Assembly: GCF_002973595.1 (NCBI RefSeq)
Contig: NZ_PVEO01000004.1
Coordinates: 248,001-312,000 of the forward strand
DNA length: 64,000 bases
Origin: Jejuia pallidilutea
Lineage (GTDB): Bacteria > Bacteroidota > Bacteroidia > Flavobacteriales > Flavobacteriaceae
Direction: 5' to 3'
Positions 1 through 9,441 of this stretch are shown piece by piece. A model generated the notes under the pieces. The model was not told the origin of the DNA. It searched no databases and worked only from the letters and a program-made list of their open reading frames with translations. The translations under genes and the position numbers were made by a program. The stretch's first letter is position 1, and the number at the start of each line of letters is the position of its first letter.

Positions 1-494
1 CGCTTTTAAGTAGTATTGGAATTGGTGTTACAAATCTAATTTTTACATTATTAGGTGTGTTTTTAATTGATAAATTAGGACGAAAAACCCTTATGTATAT
101 TGGTTCTGTAGGATATATAGTTTCCTTGGGATTAGTATCAGCAGCCTTCTTTTTAGGATGGACAGGAATGGCAGTACCCATTTTCTTATTTTTATTTATA
201 GCGGCACATGCCGTTGGTCAAGGTGCTGTAATTTGGGTGTTTATTTCTGAAATTTTCCCTAACCATTTAAGGGCATCGGGGCAGGCGTTCGGAAGTTCAA
301 CGCATTGGATATTAGCTGCGATAATTCCGTCGTTAATTCCATTTTTGTTCAACCACCCTATGATAGGCCCAGGCGTTGTATTTCTTGTGTTTACGGGTAT
401 GATGATATTACAATTATTATTCGTAGCCTTTATGATGCCAGAAACCAAAGGAAAAACTTTAGAAGAATTAGAAGATGTGATGTTGAAAAAATAA
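1..494 (+). CDS. Sugar porter (MFS), C-terminal part, 5' truncated by the window
   Basis: The reading frame is open from base 3 at the window edge, so only the C-terminal half or less of the protein is present. It contains several hydrophobic segments and ends with the sugar-porter signature P-E-T-K-G-K-T-L-E-E-L-E just before the stop. An earlier G-R-K motif follows a membrane segment (L-I-D-K-L-G-R-K). Both are hallmarks of the MFS sugar porter family (XylE/GLUT type), which imports monosaccharides across the inner membrane by proton symport. The next gene starts 14 bp after the stop, suggesting cotranscription. By inference it takes up a monosaccharide such as xylose, fucose or galactose released by the downstream enzymes. 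The sugar cannot be told from this fragment. Confidence 0.9.
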   Translation, partial: LLSSIGIGVTNLIFTLLGVFLIDKLGRKTLMYIGSVGYIVSLGLVSAAFFLGWTGMAVPIFLFLFIAAHAVGQGAVIWVFISEIFPNHLRASGQAFGSSTHWILAAIIPSLIPFLFNHPMIGPGVVFLVFTGMMILQLLFVAFMMPETKGKTLEELEDVMLKK

Positions 495-508
495 ACCAGT
501 CATCATTC

Positions 509-1330
509 ATGAAGAAAACCATAGCATTCATATTATGTTGTTTTATCTCCATTTCGCTTTTTGCGTCAAAGGTTGATACGCTTATGGTGCATAGTAAATC
601 CATGGATAAAACCATAAAAAATGTAGTGATTACACCCAATTCCTACCCTAAACCAGGAAAGGAGTATTCGGTAGTGTATTTGCTCCATGGGGCTTGGGGC
701 GATTACAAGGCTTGGTTGGACAAAGCGCCAAAAATTAAAGACTATGCCGATGCGTATGATGTAATTTTGGTGTGCCCCGATGGGGATAAATTCAGTTGGT
801 ATTTCGATAGTCCTGTGGATGATAGCATGAGGTATGAAACCTATATTTCAAAAGAATTAATAACTAAGATTGATGAAACTTACAATACAAAAGCTGATAA
901 AGATAACCGTGCTATAACAGGATTTAGTATGGGAGGACATGGCGCTTTGTATTTAGCCTTTAAACATCCTGATATTTGGGGAGTTGCGGCCAGTATGAGC
1001 GGTGGTGTTGATGTTAGAGGGTTTCCTTTGCAATGGGAACTGTCTAAACGGTTGGGTAAATATGCTGAACATCCAGAAAACTGGGAAAACAATATGGTAA
1101 TTAACTTAGTGCATTTATTGGATGGAAAGAATTTAAAATTTCTATTTGATTGCGGCATAGACGATTTCTTTTATGATGCCAACGTACGCCTTCATAAAAA
1201 ACTATTGGCGAGACGAATTCCGCACGATTATATTGAGCGTCCCGGAGGACATACCAATGCGTATTGGGCCAATTCTATAAAATATCATATGTTATATTTT
1301 AACGATTTTTTTAATAATTCAAATAATTAA
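509..1330 (+). CDS. Secreted alpha/beta-hydrolase esterase (esterase D / CE1-like)
   Basis: A 273-residue protein starting at the ATG at 509; the frame is open further upstream, but that part overlaps the sugar porter and only this ATG gives a signal peptide (M-K-K-T-I-A-F-I-L-C-C). The alpha/beta-hydrolase fold shows as H-G-A-W-G (oxyanion region), the nucleophile elbow G-F-S-M-G-G-H with Ser140, a likely acid Asp218 (C-G-I-D-D) and His248 in G-G-H-T-N. This is the layout of the tributyrin esterase / esterase D group, some of which fall in CE1. Expected role: removing acetyl or aromatic acyl groups from the polysaccharide in the periplasm. It sits 5 bp before a sulfatase in an apparent operon. 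Confidence 0.82.
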   Translation: MKKTIAFILCCFISISLFASKVDTLMVHSKSMDKTIKNVVITPNSYPKPGKEYSVVYLLHGAWGDYKAWLDKAPKIKDYADAYDVILVCPDGDKFSWYFDSPVDDSMRYETYISKELITKIDETYNTKADKDNRAITGFSMGGHGALYLAFKHPDIWGVAASMSGGVDVRGFPLQWELSKRLGKYAEHPENWENNMVINLVHLLDGKNLKFLFDCGIDDFFYDANVRLHKKLLARRIPHDYIERPGGHTNAYWANSIKYHMLYFNDFFNNSNN

Positions 1331-1335
1331 TACTA

Positions 1336-2820
1336 ATGAACTTTAAAACAGTTTGTCTTTTTTTACTTATAACTGTACTGTGTTTTTCTTGTAAAAGCAA
1401 TACAAATGCAAAAAAGCAGGAACAAGGAATTGAAACTCCAAGTCTAGCGAATACACAGCCTAATATCGTGGTGTTGTTATGTGATGATTTGGGTTATGGC
1501 GATTTATCATCATTTGGGCACCCAATTATAGAAACCAAAAACCTAGATAAGTTAGCGGAAACGGGAATAAAGCTTACCAGTTTTTATTCTACCGCACCGG
1601 TTTGTTCGCCGTCAAGAGCAGGATTGTTAACAGGTAGAAGTCCGAATAAAGCAGGTATTTACGATTTCATTCCAGGGTTGAAAAAGAGTCCCGATAACAG
1701 AGATTTGGTACACCTTCAAGCGCATGAAGAAACCATTCCTGCTATGTTAAAATCTGTAGGTTATGCCACATGTTTAGTGGGGAAATGGCACTGTAGTTCT
1801 CGATTTAATTCTGACGCGCAACCACAACCAGACGATTTTGGTTTCGACCATTGGATGGCCACTCACAACAATGCAGCACCCAGTCATAAAAACCCCACTA
1901 ACTTTGTTCGTAATCGTGAAAAAGTGGGCGAAATTGAAGGGTTTAGTAGCCAGATAATCGTTAGTGAAGCTATCGATTGGTTGAACAATAAAAAAGATGA
2001 TAAGCCATTTTTCTTAGAAGTAACATTCCATGAACCACACGAGCCTATTGCTTCGCCTGAAGATTTGGTTCAAAAATACCTTCCGAAAGCAAAAAATAGA
2101 GAGGAAGCCGAATATTTTGCCAACGTTGAAAACGTTGATATCGCCGTTGGACGTTTGGTTGAGTATTTCAAAAAGAATAATATGAACAATACCTTAATTG
2201 TATTCAGTTCAGATAATGGTCCGGAAACGCTAATGCGCTACAGCAGAGCGAAGCATTCGTATGGTTCGCCGGGAGCATTGAAAGGAATGAAACTTTGGAC
2301 TAACGAGGCTGGTTTTAGAGTGCCTGGAATCATTAATTGGATTGGCAAAGATATTCATACAGGAACTACTGATAATGTTGTTTCTGCTTTAGATTACATG
2401 CCTACGTTTGCAGAATTATCTGGGGCCAAATTACCGAATAGAAATCTAGATGGTGAGTCGTTTGTACCGCTTTTAGAAAAGGGGGAGTTCAACAGAGAAA
2501 AGCCATTAATCTGGGCGTTTTACGATGCTATTAATGAACGCAGAGTAGCCATGCGCAATGGCGATTGGAAAATTTTAGCACGTATTGAAGCCAACGGAGA
2601 AACTTTGCCAAAAATACATAATTTGTACGATGGCAATGAAGCATTGGTTAAAAATGCGAAGTTGGTAGACCATGTGTTGTTCAATCTTAAAAATGATATT
2701 AACGAGTCCGAAGATTTATCGACACAAAAGCCAGAAGTTTTTGAAGATATGAAACAACTGTTGGAAGTGGAATACAAAAAATTATTGGACGAAAGTCATA
2801 TTTGGGTTAGAGAAGAATAG
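1336..2820 (+). CDS. Sulfatase (S1 family) lipoprotein
   Basis: A 494-residue sulfatase that should hydrolyse a sulfate ester on the glycan. The N-terminus is a lipoprotein signal ending L-C-F-S-C with Cys19. Metal-binding Asp50-Asp51 lie in C-D-D-L-G-Y-G-D, and the formylglycine site is Cys90 in C-S-P-S-R followed by A-G-L-L-T-G-R. Further metal ligands lie in F-S-S-D-N-G-P near residue 300. Activity requires conversion of Cys90 by a formylglycine-generating enzyme or anaerobic maturase, neither of which is in this window. The gene is 4 bp upstream of a large heparinase-like gene. The regiospecificity and S1 subfamily cannot be assigned from the sequence alone. Confidence 0.95.
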   Translation: MNFKTVCLFLLITVLCFSCKSNTNAKKQEQGIETPSLANTQPNIVVLLCDDLGYGDLSSFGHPIIETKNLDKLAETGIKLTSFYSTAPVCSPSRAGLLTGRSPNKAGIYDFIPGLKKSPDNRDLVHLQAHEETIPAMLKSVGYATCLVGKWHCSSRFNSDAQPQPDDFGFDHWMATHNNAAPSHKNPTNFVRNREKVGEIEGFSSQIIVSEAIDWLNNKKDDKPFFLEVTFHEPHEPIASPEDLVQKYLPKAKNREEAEYFANVENVDIAVGRLVEYFKKNNMNNTLIVFSSDNGPETLMRYSRAKHSYGSPGALKGMKLWTNEAGFRVPGIINWIGKDIHTGTTDNVVSALDYMPTFAELSGAKLPNRNLDGESFVPLLEKGEFNREKPLIWAFYDAINERRVAMRNGDWKILARIEANGETLPKIHNLYDGNEALVKNAKLVDHVLFNLKNDINESEDLSTQKPEVFEDMKQLLEVEYKKLLDESHIWVREE

Positions 2821-2824
2821 GTTT

Positions 2825-5635
2825 ATGTTAAAAAAAGTTTCATTAATACTATGTTGTATTGGCATCTTTTTTATGAAGGATGCCAATGCGCAATTCGTGT
2901 TTCCTGAAACCATAGAACGGGAACATCCACGTTTGATTTCTTCTGAAATTAATCGAGAGGAATTGCTACGTCATATAGATCAATCAGAAGATGTAAAGAC
3001 GTCATATGAAGCCATAAAAAGTAAAGTAGCAAAATATGTCGCCCAATTTAAAAAGGACCCCGATTGGTTGTCGTCGCGTTTCCAAATGTATTGGAAGAGT
3101 CATTCTACCGATGTGTTTGTAGATGGTAAGTACTATTCTCACGCTACAGGGAAAGCACCTGTGCCAACGGTTATGTTTACAGGGCAACGTGATTATATAA
3201 CCGATTACAAAACTCCGAAAGTAGAAGATATAAAACCTTATTGGGAAGATAAAAGAGGACTTTATCTTGAGAATAAAAACACTGGAAAATGGGAGTGGGT
3301 GCAACCCAAAGTAACAGGTCGGGTTATTGAAAACATTAACGAAAACATTATGGGAATGGCTCGTGATGCAGCCTTGGTGTATTTTATTGAGCGCGATGCA
3401 GATTACGCCAAATTAGCCCACCATTTGTTCGATGTTTATACCCACGGATTGTATTACAGAAAAGAGCCCATTGATTTAAGAAAAGGAAATGAGCAGAATG
3501 TAATTGGGTTAACATCCTTTCAAGTCATTAAGGAAAATATAGTAGATGAGTTGGCCGAAACCTACGATTTTTTATATGATTACATTCAAGAAAATCACAA
3601 GGACAAAAATCACATTTATACGACCTCATTAAAGAAATTAGCTGAAATTATCATCAAAAATGGGGTGCCAGATAACAACTGGAATTTACATCAAGCCGAA
3701 AAAGTCATTAACATCGCTTTGGTTTTGGATAATGATGTGGCTTATGAAGATGGTAAAGGCTGCCAGTATTATTTAAACCGAGTGTTTAACGAATCGGAAG
3801 CCAGACAGTGGTCGGTTAACGATGTGTTAGATTATGGCTACGACCATAGCAATGGGGTGTGGAACGAAAGTTCGGGCTATGCGTTGAGCGTAGCAAAAGG
3901 GTATACGCATTTGGTAAGAATTATTCAAGACGCTTTAGAAGTAGATATCATGCCCAATATGCCTGTAATATTGAAGGCTGTTGAGGTAATGCCACAATAT
4001 TTACATCCCAACAAGCATATCGTCGCATATGGCGATTCACATTACGGCGAACTGAAAACCGAACCTTTTTTAGACTTAATCAGCAACGCTCAAAAGTTCA
4101 ATAAAAGAGCACAAGAAGAAAAGTTTACAGCTTTACTGTATATGCTGAAAGACAAGGAGGAATTATTAAAAGCTACTAAACCTAAAAATGTTTTTAATGA
4201 TTTACTATACAATACTAAAGTGGAATTAGATGCTAGTATTGAAGCGGCAAATATTTCCGATTATACTTCTGCAACCTTTTATGCTCCTACCGTAAGTTGG
4301 TTAAACATGCGAAACGGCATGGATGAAAAAAACGGGTTAATGGTATCTCAAATCGGGGCTTTAGGAAATCATACACATTCCAACGGGATTGCAATGGAAC
4401 TTTACGGAAAAGGCTATGTGTTGGCCCCAGAGGGCGGACGTGGTTCAAGCTACTACCGTCCCGATTACCGTGAGTACTATTCGCAGTTTCCGGCGCACAA
4501 TACGGTTTCGGTTAACGGAAAATCGCAGTACAACAAAATGCGCAGTTATTATGCTTTTGAAGTAAACCATGTGTATCCGGCGTCCGAAAGAAAAACAGGA
4601 TATTACCCTAATATCAACTTTTCGGACTTATATTTTCATGAACCAAGCACCGATGCGGACCAAAATAGGGTGATGGCCATTATAAGAACGGGTGAAACTT
4701 CTGGGTATTATATCGATGTTTTTAGGTCGAAAACCAAAGCGGGAGACGATAAGTATCACGATTATTTCTATCATAATTTAGGGCAGAAATTAGATTTTTC
4801 AACTATAGAAAATCAATCTATTGATTTAAAACCATCTTCAAAACTGAATTCAAAAGCAGGAAACATTAAAGCTTATGATTATTTTTCAGATGAAACTTCA
4901 ACAGAAATAGAAAGTCCGTTCAAGGCGACTTACAATTTGTCTATCAACAACGGAAACGTAAAAATGAATATGTGGATGAATGGCAACGAAAACCGTGAGT
5001 TGTTCAAAGTAAAAGCACCACATTCCGAAGCCTTTAGAAACATATTGCCTGAAGATATTGAAAAAGCACCACAACTTACTACCGTAGTAAGACAATATGG
5101 CGAAGCTTGGAATACCCCTTTTGTGGCGGTTTATGAGCCATCGTCTTTAGATGAACCAGCAACTATCAATTCGGTTGAGACCTTTGCGGTAGATTCAAAA
5201 TCAAGTGTTGTAGGTTTAAAAATTGATAGTAAAAACAATAGAACGGACTATGTGTTTTCTTCTGATGTTTTTGATGCCCATACATATAACGACATCCGTT
5301 TTACAGGCACATTTGGACTGGTAACAGAAGACGATAAGGGAACAACACTCTTTATTGGAGCCGGAAAGGAACTAAACTATAATGGGTATTCCATTGAAAT
5401 TCTAGGTAAAAAATCGGGTGCTGCTACTTTGGTTACGGGCAAGCAATTGGAGTTAACTTGTAACGATGCTATTTTACTAACCGTACCTGATATTTACAAA
5501 AAAGGCGATGTGGTTTTAAACATTGGCTTTAAGCAGTTAAATGGCGGAAGAAAACTTATAAACGGACAAAAAGTGGTACAGTTTAAAGTGCCGCCAACAA
5601 ATTTTCAGAATATTTCAATCAAACTAAAACAATAA
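2825..5635 (+). CDS. Large heparinase II/III-like polysaccharide lyase-type protein (copy 1)
   Basis: A 936-residue secreted protein (signal peptide ending near K-D-A-N-A-Q). The N-terminal part (about 30-480) is alpha-helical with D-P-D-W-L-S-S-R, A-P-V-P-T-V and N-N-W-N-L-H-Q-A. The middle has the beta-sandwich signature G-N-H-T-H-S-N-G (His516, His518), followed by F-P-A-H-N-T-V with His558. This matches the heparinase II/III-like architecture ((alpha/alpha) toroid plus beta-sandwich) found in PL12, 15, 17, 21 and others, but no single PL family is obvious. Expected role: beta-elimination at a uronic acid. It is one of four related ~900-residue proteins here (also at 9442, 12124 and 36099). 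It lies between a sulfatase and a GH97 with 4-bp gaps. Confidence 0.8.
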   Translation: MLKKVSLILCCIGIFFMKDANAQFVFPETIEREHPRLISSEINREELLRHIDQSEDVKTSYEAIKSKVAKYVAQFKKDPDWLSSRFQMYWKSHSTDVFVDGKYYSHATGKAPVPTVMFTGQRDYITDYKTPKVEDIKPYWEDKRGLYLENKNTGKWEWVQPKVTGRVIENINENIMGMARDAALVYFIERDADYAKLAHHLFDVYTHGLYYRKEPIDLRKGNEQNVIGLTSFQVIKENIVDELAETYDFLYDYIQENHKDKNHIYTTSLKKLAEIIIKNGVPDNNWNLHQAEKVINIALVLDNDVAYEDGKGCQYYLNRVFNESEARQWSVNDVLDYGYDHSNGVWNESSGYALSVAKGYTHLVRIIQDALEVDIMPNMPVILKAVEVMPQYLHPNKHIVAYGDSHYGELKTEPFLDLISNAQKFNKRAQEEKFTALLYMLKDKEELLKATKPKNVFNDLLYNTKVELDASIEAANISDYTSATFYAPTVSWLNMRNGMDEKNGLMVSQIGALGNHTHSNGIAMELYGKGYVLAPEGGRGSSYYRPDYREYYSQFPAHNTVSVNGKSQYNKMRSYYAFEVNHVYPASERKTGYYPNINFSDLYFHEPSTDADQNRVMAIIRTGETSGYYIDVFRSKTKAGDDKYHDYFYHNLGQKLDFSTIENQSIDLKPSSKLNSKAGNIKAYDYFSDETSTEIESPFKATYNLSINNGNVKMNMWMNGNENRELFKVKAPHSEAFRNILPEDIEKAPQLTTVVRQYGEAWNTPFVAVYEPSSLDEPATINSVETFAVDSKSSVVGLKIDSKNNRTDYVFSSDVFDAHTYNDIRFTGTFGLVTEDDKGTTLFIGAGKELNYNGYSIEILGKKSGAATLVTGKQLELTCNDAILLTVPDIYKKGDVVLNIGFKQLNGGRKLINGQKVVQFKVPPTNFQNISIKLKQ

Positions 5636-5639
5636 ATTA

Positions 5640-7622
5640 ATGAAAATCTTTTTCAAAAAAAGTAGTGTAGCGGTTTTGCTTTTATTGGTTTTAACGAGCT
5701 GTAAACAAAATGAACTCATTGAATTAGTTTCACCCGACGCATCGAAAAAAATTGTGTTTATGGATGGCGAAAATCCAAATGATATTTCGTTTTCGGTGTA
5801 TTACGGTAACCAACAAGTTATTCAAACCTCTGTGTTGGAATTGGTTTCAGAAGAGTTAAATTTTTCAGGAAAAGTATCTGTAGAAAAAGTAGAGAATTCC
5901 TCTGAAAATTCTACTTGGAATTCAAGATTTAGTGAGTTGAGCACCATTCCAGACCATTACAATCAAACAAAAATTTACTTAAAACAAGGTGATGCCAAAC
6001 TCAATGTGATTGCAAGAGCCTACAATGAAGGCGTAGCTTTTTCTTATGAAGTTCCAGAGCAAAACAACATTACCGAAATTGGTTTAAGTGAAAATGTGCA
6101 CTATAATTTTTCAGAGGATTATCCAGTTTGGTCAACCCCAAAACGTGAAAAAGGCGTGTTAACAGCACAAGGGGAATACAGGAAAATTCCTATTACCAAA
6201 TTAGAAGAAGGTGCCGAACGTCCGTTATTAATCGAAGTAGGCGATAGCGTAAAAATTGCTTTAGCCGAAGCGCGTTTGGTAGATTATGCCCGAATGAGTT
6301 TTAACAAAGGAAATGCTTCAAAATACAGCATTGTGTCTTCACTTGATGGTAAGATAAGTGAACAAAAGCACGATACAATTACTGGTGCCGTAATTGCCGA
6401 AAGAAAAATAGAAGGCGCTCAAGTGCATAAAACATTACCGTTTCAATCGCCTTGGCGCGTGGTAATGATGGGCGATAGTTATGGGGAGCTCCTAGAGAAT
6501 AATTACATCATTCAAAATTTAAACCCGCCATCAGCCATTGATGATTCTTGGGTAGAACCCGGAAAAGTATTGCGTGAAACCACTTTAACCACCCAAGGCG
6601 GTTTTGCGGCTATCGATTTTGTAGCAAGCCATAATATGCAATACGTGCATTTTGATGCCGGTTGGTACGGAAACGAAATGGATAATGCTTCTGATGCTAC
6701 AACGGTAACCTTAGACCCAAAACGTTCTAAAGGTCCTTTTGATATTGAAGCGATTTGTAAATATGCCAAAGAAAAAGGCGTAAAAGTCATGCTGTATATT
6801 AACCGAAGAGCTTTAGAAGGTAAAGTAGATGAGGTGTTTCCAGTACTGAAAAAATGGGGTGTTTCAGGTGTAAAATATGGTTTTGTTCGCGTAGGCGACC
6901 AAGATGCAACCACTTGGATGCACGAGGCGGTTAAAAAAGCAGCAGAGTATAAACTGGTGATAGATATTCATGATGAATACCGCCCAACAGGTTTTTCAAG
7001 AACCTACCCAAATTTATTAACACAAGAAGGTATTCGTGGCGATGAAGAAACCGTGCCAAACGAACATACGTTAATCACCATGTTTACCAGAATGTTAGCT
7101 GGAGCAGCTGATAATACGGTATGTTACTATAACAAACGCGTGGATAAAATGGGCTCGCACGCTTCACAATTGGCAAAAACAGTTTGTATTTTTAGTCCAT
7201 TACAGTTTTTATACTGGTACGATAAAGCCCCTGCAGCGCCAATTAAAGACGACGGACTTTGGGGTGATACTAAAACCATTGGTAACGAACCTGAATTGGA
7301 GTTTTTCAATAATGTGCCCACCACTTGGGATGAAACAAAAGTATTGCATGCCGAAATTGCCGAAATTGGTGTGATTGCTCGTAGAGCAGGAAACGACTGG
7401 TTTGTGGGAGGCATAAATGGACCAACAGCTCGTCAAGTAAAAGTCGACTTTTCATTTTTAGAAGAAGGTGCAAAATACAAATCTAAAGTGTATACTGATG
7501 ACGACACGGTGAATACCAGAACTCAAGTGAAAATTGAAGAAATAGAAGTTACAAACGAATCAACATTAAATATCGACCTGAATAGCAATCATGGTTTTGC
7601 TATGCACATCACTAAATTATAA
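5640..7622 (+). CDS. GH97 family glycoside hydrolase lipoprotein
   Basis: A 660-residue lipoprotein (L-V-L-T-S-C near residue 21). The N-terminal beta-super-sandwich (about 25-285) is followed by a TIM barrel opening with H-F-D-A-G-W-Y-G and ending with the GH97 motif R-P-T-G-F-S-R-T-Y-P-N and E-G-I-R-G-D-E, then a C-terminal beta domain. GH97 enzymes cleave alpha-glucosides (inverting, SusB) or alpha-galactosides (retaining). At the position of the retaining nucleophile Asp this protein seems to carry Gly414 (V-K-Y-G-F), which resembles the inverting type. However, the residue after the barrel His is Asp445 rather than the Glu I recall for SusB. The substrate is therefore open; alpha-galactose or alpha-glucose are the family options. 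Confidence 0.88.
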   Translation: MKIFFKKSSVAVLLLLVLTSCKQNELIELVSPDASKKIVFMDGENPNDISFSVYYGNQQVIQTSVLELVSEELNFSGKVSVEKVENSSENSTWNSRFSELSTIPDHYNQTKIYLKQGDAKLNVIARAYNEGVAFSYEVPEQNNITEIGLSENVHYNFSEDYPVWSTPKREKGVLTAQGEYRKIPITKLEEGAERPLLIEVGDSVKIALAEARLVDYARMSFNKGNASKYSIVSSLDGKISEQKHDTITGAVIAERKIEGAQVHKTLPFQSPWRVVMMGDSYGELLENNYIIQNLNPPSAIDDSWVEPGKVLRETTLTTQGGFAAIDFVASHNMQYVHFDAGWYGNEMDNASDATTVTLDPKRSKGPFDIEAICKYAKEKGVKVMLYINRRALEGKVDEVFPVLKKWGVSGVKYGFVRVGDQDATTWMHEAVKKAAEYKLVIDIHDEYRPTGFSRTYPNLLTQEGIRGDEETVPNEHTLITMFTRMLAGAADNTVCYYNKRVDKMGSHASQLAKTVCIFSPLQFLYWYDKAPAAPIKDDGLWGDTKTIGNEPELEFFNNVPTTWDETKVLHAEIAEIGVIARRAGNDWFVGGINGPTARQVKVDFSFLEEGAKYKSKVYTDDDTVNTRTQVKIEEIEVTNESTLNIDLNSNHGFAMHITKL

Positions 7623-7634
7623 TTCAAAAAACAA

Positions 7635-9314
7635 ATGAATAGACTAACCTTATTAAAAGCATTATCCGTTTTCCTAGTTGTAGGAGTGGTTTCATGTAAA
7701 TCGAACGAAGAGAAGAAAGAGGTAGCGAAAGCAGAGAAAAAAGAGTTGCCTAAGGAACGCCCGAACATTATTTTTATGATGTCCGACGACCATGCGTACC
7801 AAGCCATTAGTGCCTATAGCAATCATTTGATTGAAACACCAAATATCGACCGTATAGCTGATGAAGGGATAAAATTCACCAATGCCTGTGTGTCTAACTC
7901 CATTTGTGCGCCCTCACGTGCCACGATTCTAACGGGTAAACACTGCCACATTCACGGAAAAGTAGATAATGTGTTTCCGTTTGATGAATCGCAAATTACC
8001 TTTCCGCAGCTTATGCAACTAGCGGGGTATCAAACGGCCATGTTCGGGAAATTACACTTCGGAAACAATCCTAAAGGTGTAGATGAATTTAAAATTTTAC
8101 CGGGACAGGGAAGATACTACAACCCTATTTTTAATACTAATGACGGACAAATCACTGTAGAAGGTTACGTAACGGATATTATTATGGACATGACTTTAGA
8201 GTGGTTGGAAAACGGAAGGGATAAAACCAAACCATTTATGATGTTCTCTATGCAAAAAGCACCGCACAGAGAGTGGTTGCCAGCGCCTCGTCACTTTAAA
8301 GAATACACCAAAAAGACATTTAAGGAGCCAGAAACCTTGTTCGATGATTACGAAGGAAGAGGAACTGCTGCCAAAACTGCCGAAATGAATTTATTGGAGC
8401 ATATGAATTGGGCAGGCGATTCTAAAATGTACCCTGAAATAATGAAAGAATTGGGTATTGAAGACAAATCAGGTTGGGATATTGAAGCTTTCCACCGCGA
8501 AGTTGGTGCTATGAACGAAGAACAGCGCGCCGTTTGGGATTCGGTATACCGCCCAATGATGGAAGAGTTTAAAAAACAATATCCAAAAATGAACGATACC
8601 GAATTGATGAAATGGCGTTACCAACGTTACATGCAAGATTATTTAGGATGTATTGCTTCGGTTGATGAAAACGTTGGCCGTTTATTGGATTATTTGGATG
8701 AAACAGGTTTGGATGACAATACCATTGTGATTTATACCTCAGACCAAGGGTTTTATTTAGGGGAGCACGGTTGGTTCGATAAGCGTTTTGTGTACGACGA
8801 ATCGTTTAAAACACCATTGTTAATTAAATGGCCAAATGTTATTGAACCAGGAATTACCAATACAGAGATGGTTCAGAATTTAGATTTCGCTCAAACCATC
8901 CTAGAAGCGGCTCATATTGAAGCTCCAGACGATATGCAAGGTGAAAGTTTAATTCCATTGTTATTAGGCAACGATGAAGAATGGACCAGAGATGCGGTGT
9001 ATTATCACTACTATGAATACCCAGGTATCCACATGGTGAAAAGACATTACGCCATCATTACACAAGATTATAAGTTGGCGCATTTTTACTACGATGTTGA
9101 TGAATGGGAATTGTACGACCGTAAAAAAGACCCTAATGAAATGACCAATGTAATTGACGACCCAGCCTATGCCGATGTAGTTGTAAAACTGAAAAAGCAA
9201 CTTAAGGAACTACGCGCTCATTACGGCGATAGCTCAGAATTAGACCAAGAAATTTTAAGAAAATACCTTGAAGCGAAGGATAACCCAGATATTGAAACCG
9301 TTCCGCTTCATTAA
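7635..9314 (+). CDS. Sulfatase (S1 family) lipoprotein, GlcNAc-6-sulfatase/iduronate-sulfatase-like
   Basis: A 559-residue sulfatase with a lipoprotein signal (V-V-S-C, Cys21). Asp51-Asp52 open the metal site (M-S-D-D-H-A-Y), and Cys91 in C-A-P-S-R with A-T-I-L-T-G-K is the formylglycine precursor. The C-terminal half has the motif T-S-D-Q-G-F-Y-L-G-E-H-G-W-F-D-K. From family knowledge this is typical of sulfatases related to N-acetylglucosamine-6-sulfatase and iduronate-2-sulfatase (S1_11-like). The exact sulfate position on this locus's glycan is not determined. It is the last gene before a strong terminator hairpin at 9328, so it closes the first transcription unit. Confidence 0.94.
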   Translation: MNRLTLLKALSVFLVVGVVSCKSNEEKKEVAKAEKKELPKERPNIIFMMSDDHAYQAISAYSNHLIETPNIDRIADEGIKFTNACVSNSICAPSRATILTGKHCHIHGKVDNVFPFDESQITFPQLMQLAGYQTAMFGKLHFGNNPKGVDEFKILPGQGRYYNPIFNTNDGQITVEGYVTDIIMDMTLEWLENGRDKTKPFMMFSMQKAPHREWLPAPRHFKEYTKKTFKEPETLFDDYEGRGTAAKTAEMNLLEHMNWAGDSKMYPEIMKELGIEDKSGWDIEAFHREVGAMNEEQRAVWDSVYRPMMEEFKKQYPKMNDTELMKWRYQRYMQDYLGCIASVDENVGRLLDYLDETGLDDNTIVIYTSDQGFYLGEHGWFDKRFVYDESFKTPLLIKWPNVIEPGITNTEMVQNLDFAQTILEAAHIEAPDDMQGESLIPLLLGNDEEWTRDAVYYHYYEYPGIHMVKRHYAIITQDYKLAHFYYDVDEWELYDRKKDPNEMTNVIDDPAYADVVVKLKKQLKELRAHYGDSSELDQEILRKYLEAKDNPDIETVPLH

Positions 9315-9327
9315 TTAAAAATAAACT

Positions 9328-9353
9328 CCTCGGGGCTCTGGCCTCGGGGTTTT
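9328..9353 (+). terminator. Rho-independent terminator
   Basis: A GC-rich hairpin starts 13 bp after the sulfatase stop. The left arm CCTCGGGGC (9328-9336) pairs with GCCTCGGGG (9341-9349) through nine pairs including two G-U pairs, with a 4-base TCTG loop, followed by TTTTC. It closes the unit that begins upstream of the window. Confidence 0.85.
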
Positions 9354-9441
9354 CATTAAAATGGTCATTCCCGTGGCTACACTAGTAGTAGCTGAAGTAA
9401 AAATGGGAAACTAAACTAAAATAGTACATAAGTAAACTTTT
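9354..9441 (+). other. Intergenic leader with nested inverted repeats
   Basis: Between the terminator and the next gene are nested short inverted repeats: TTCCC (9368-9372) with GGGAA near 9405, enclosing GCTAC with GTAGC near 9376-9392. No clear -7 element is visible. It must contain the promoter of the 9442-19522 run if that run is transcribed separately. Confidence 0.3.

Noticed and set aside
305-508. Upstream extension of the esterase reading frame
   Set aside because: It overlaps the end of the sugar-porter gene in another frame and precedes a clear signal peptide beginning at 509.
6512-6913. Long minus-strand frame of 133 codons inside the GH97 gene
   Set aside because: It is antisense to a well-supported enzyme, lacks any recognisable domain and has codon use of a shadow frame.
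9328-9349. Near-direct repeat CCTCGGGG ... CCTCGGGG
   Set aside because: The two copies are the arms of a terminator hairpin that pair through G-U wobble, followed by T residues; there is no array.
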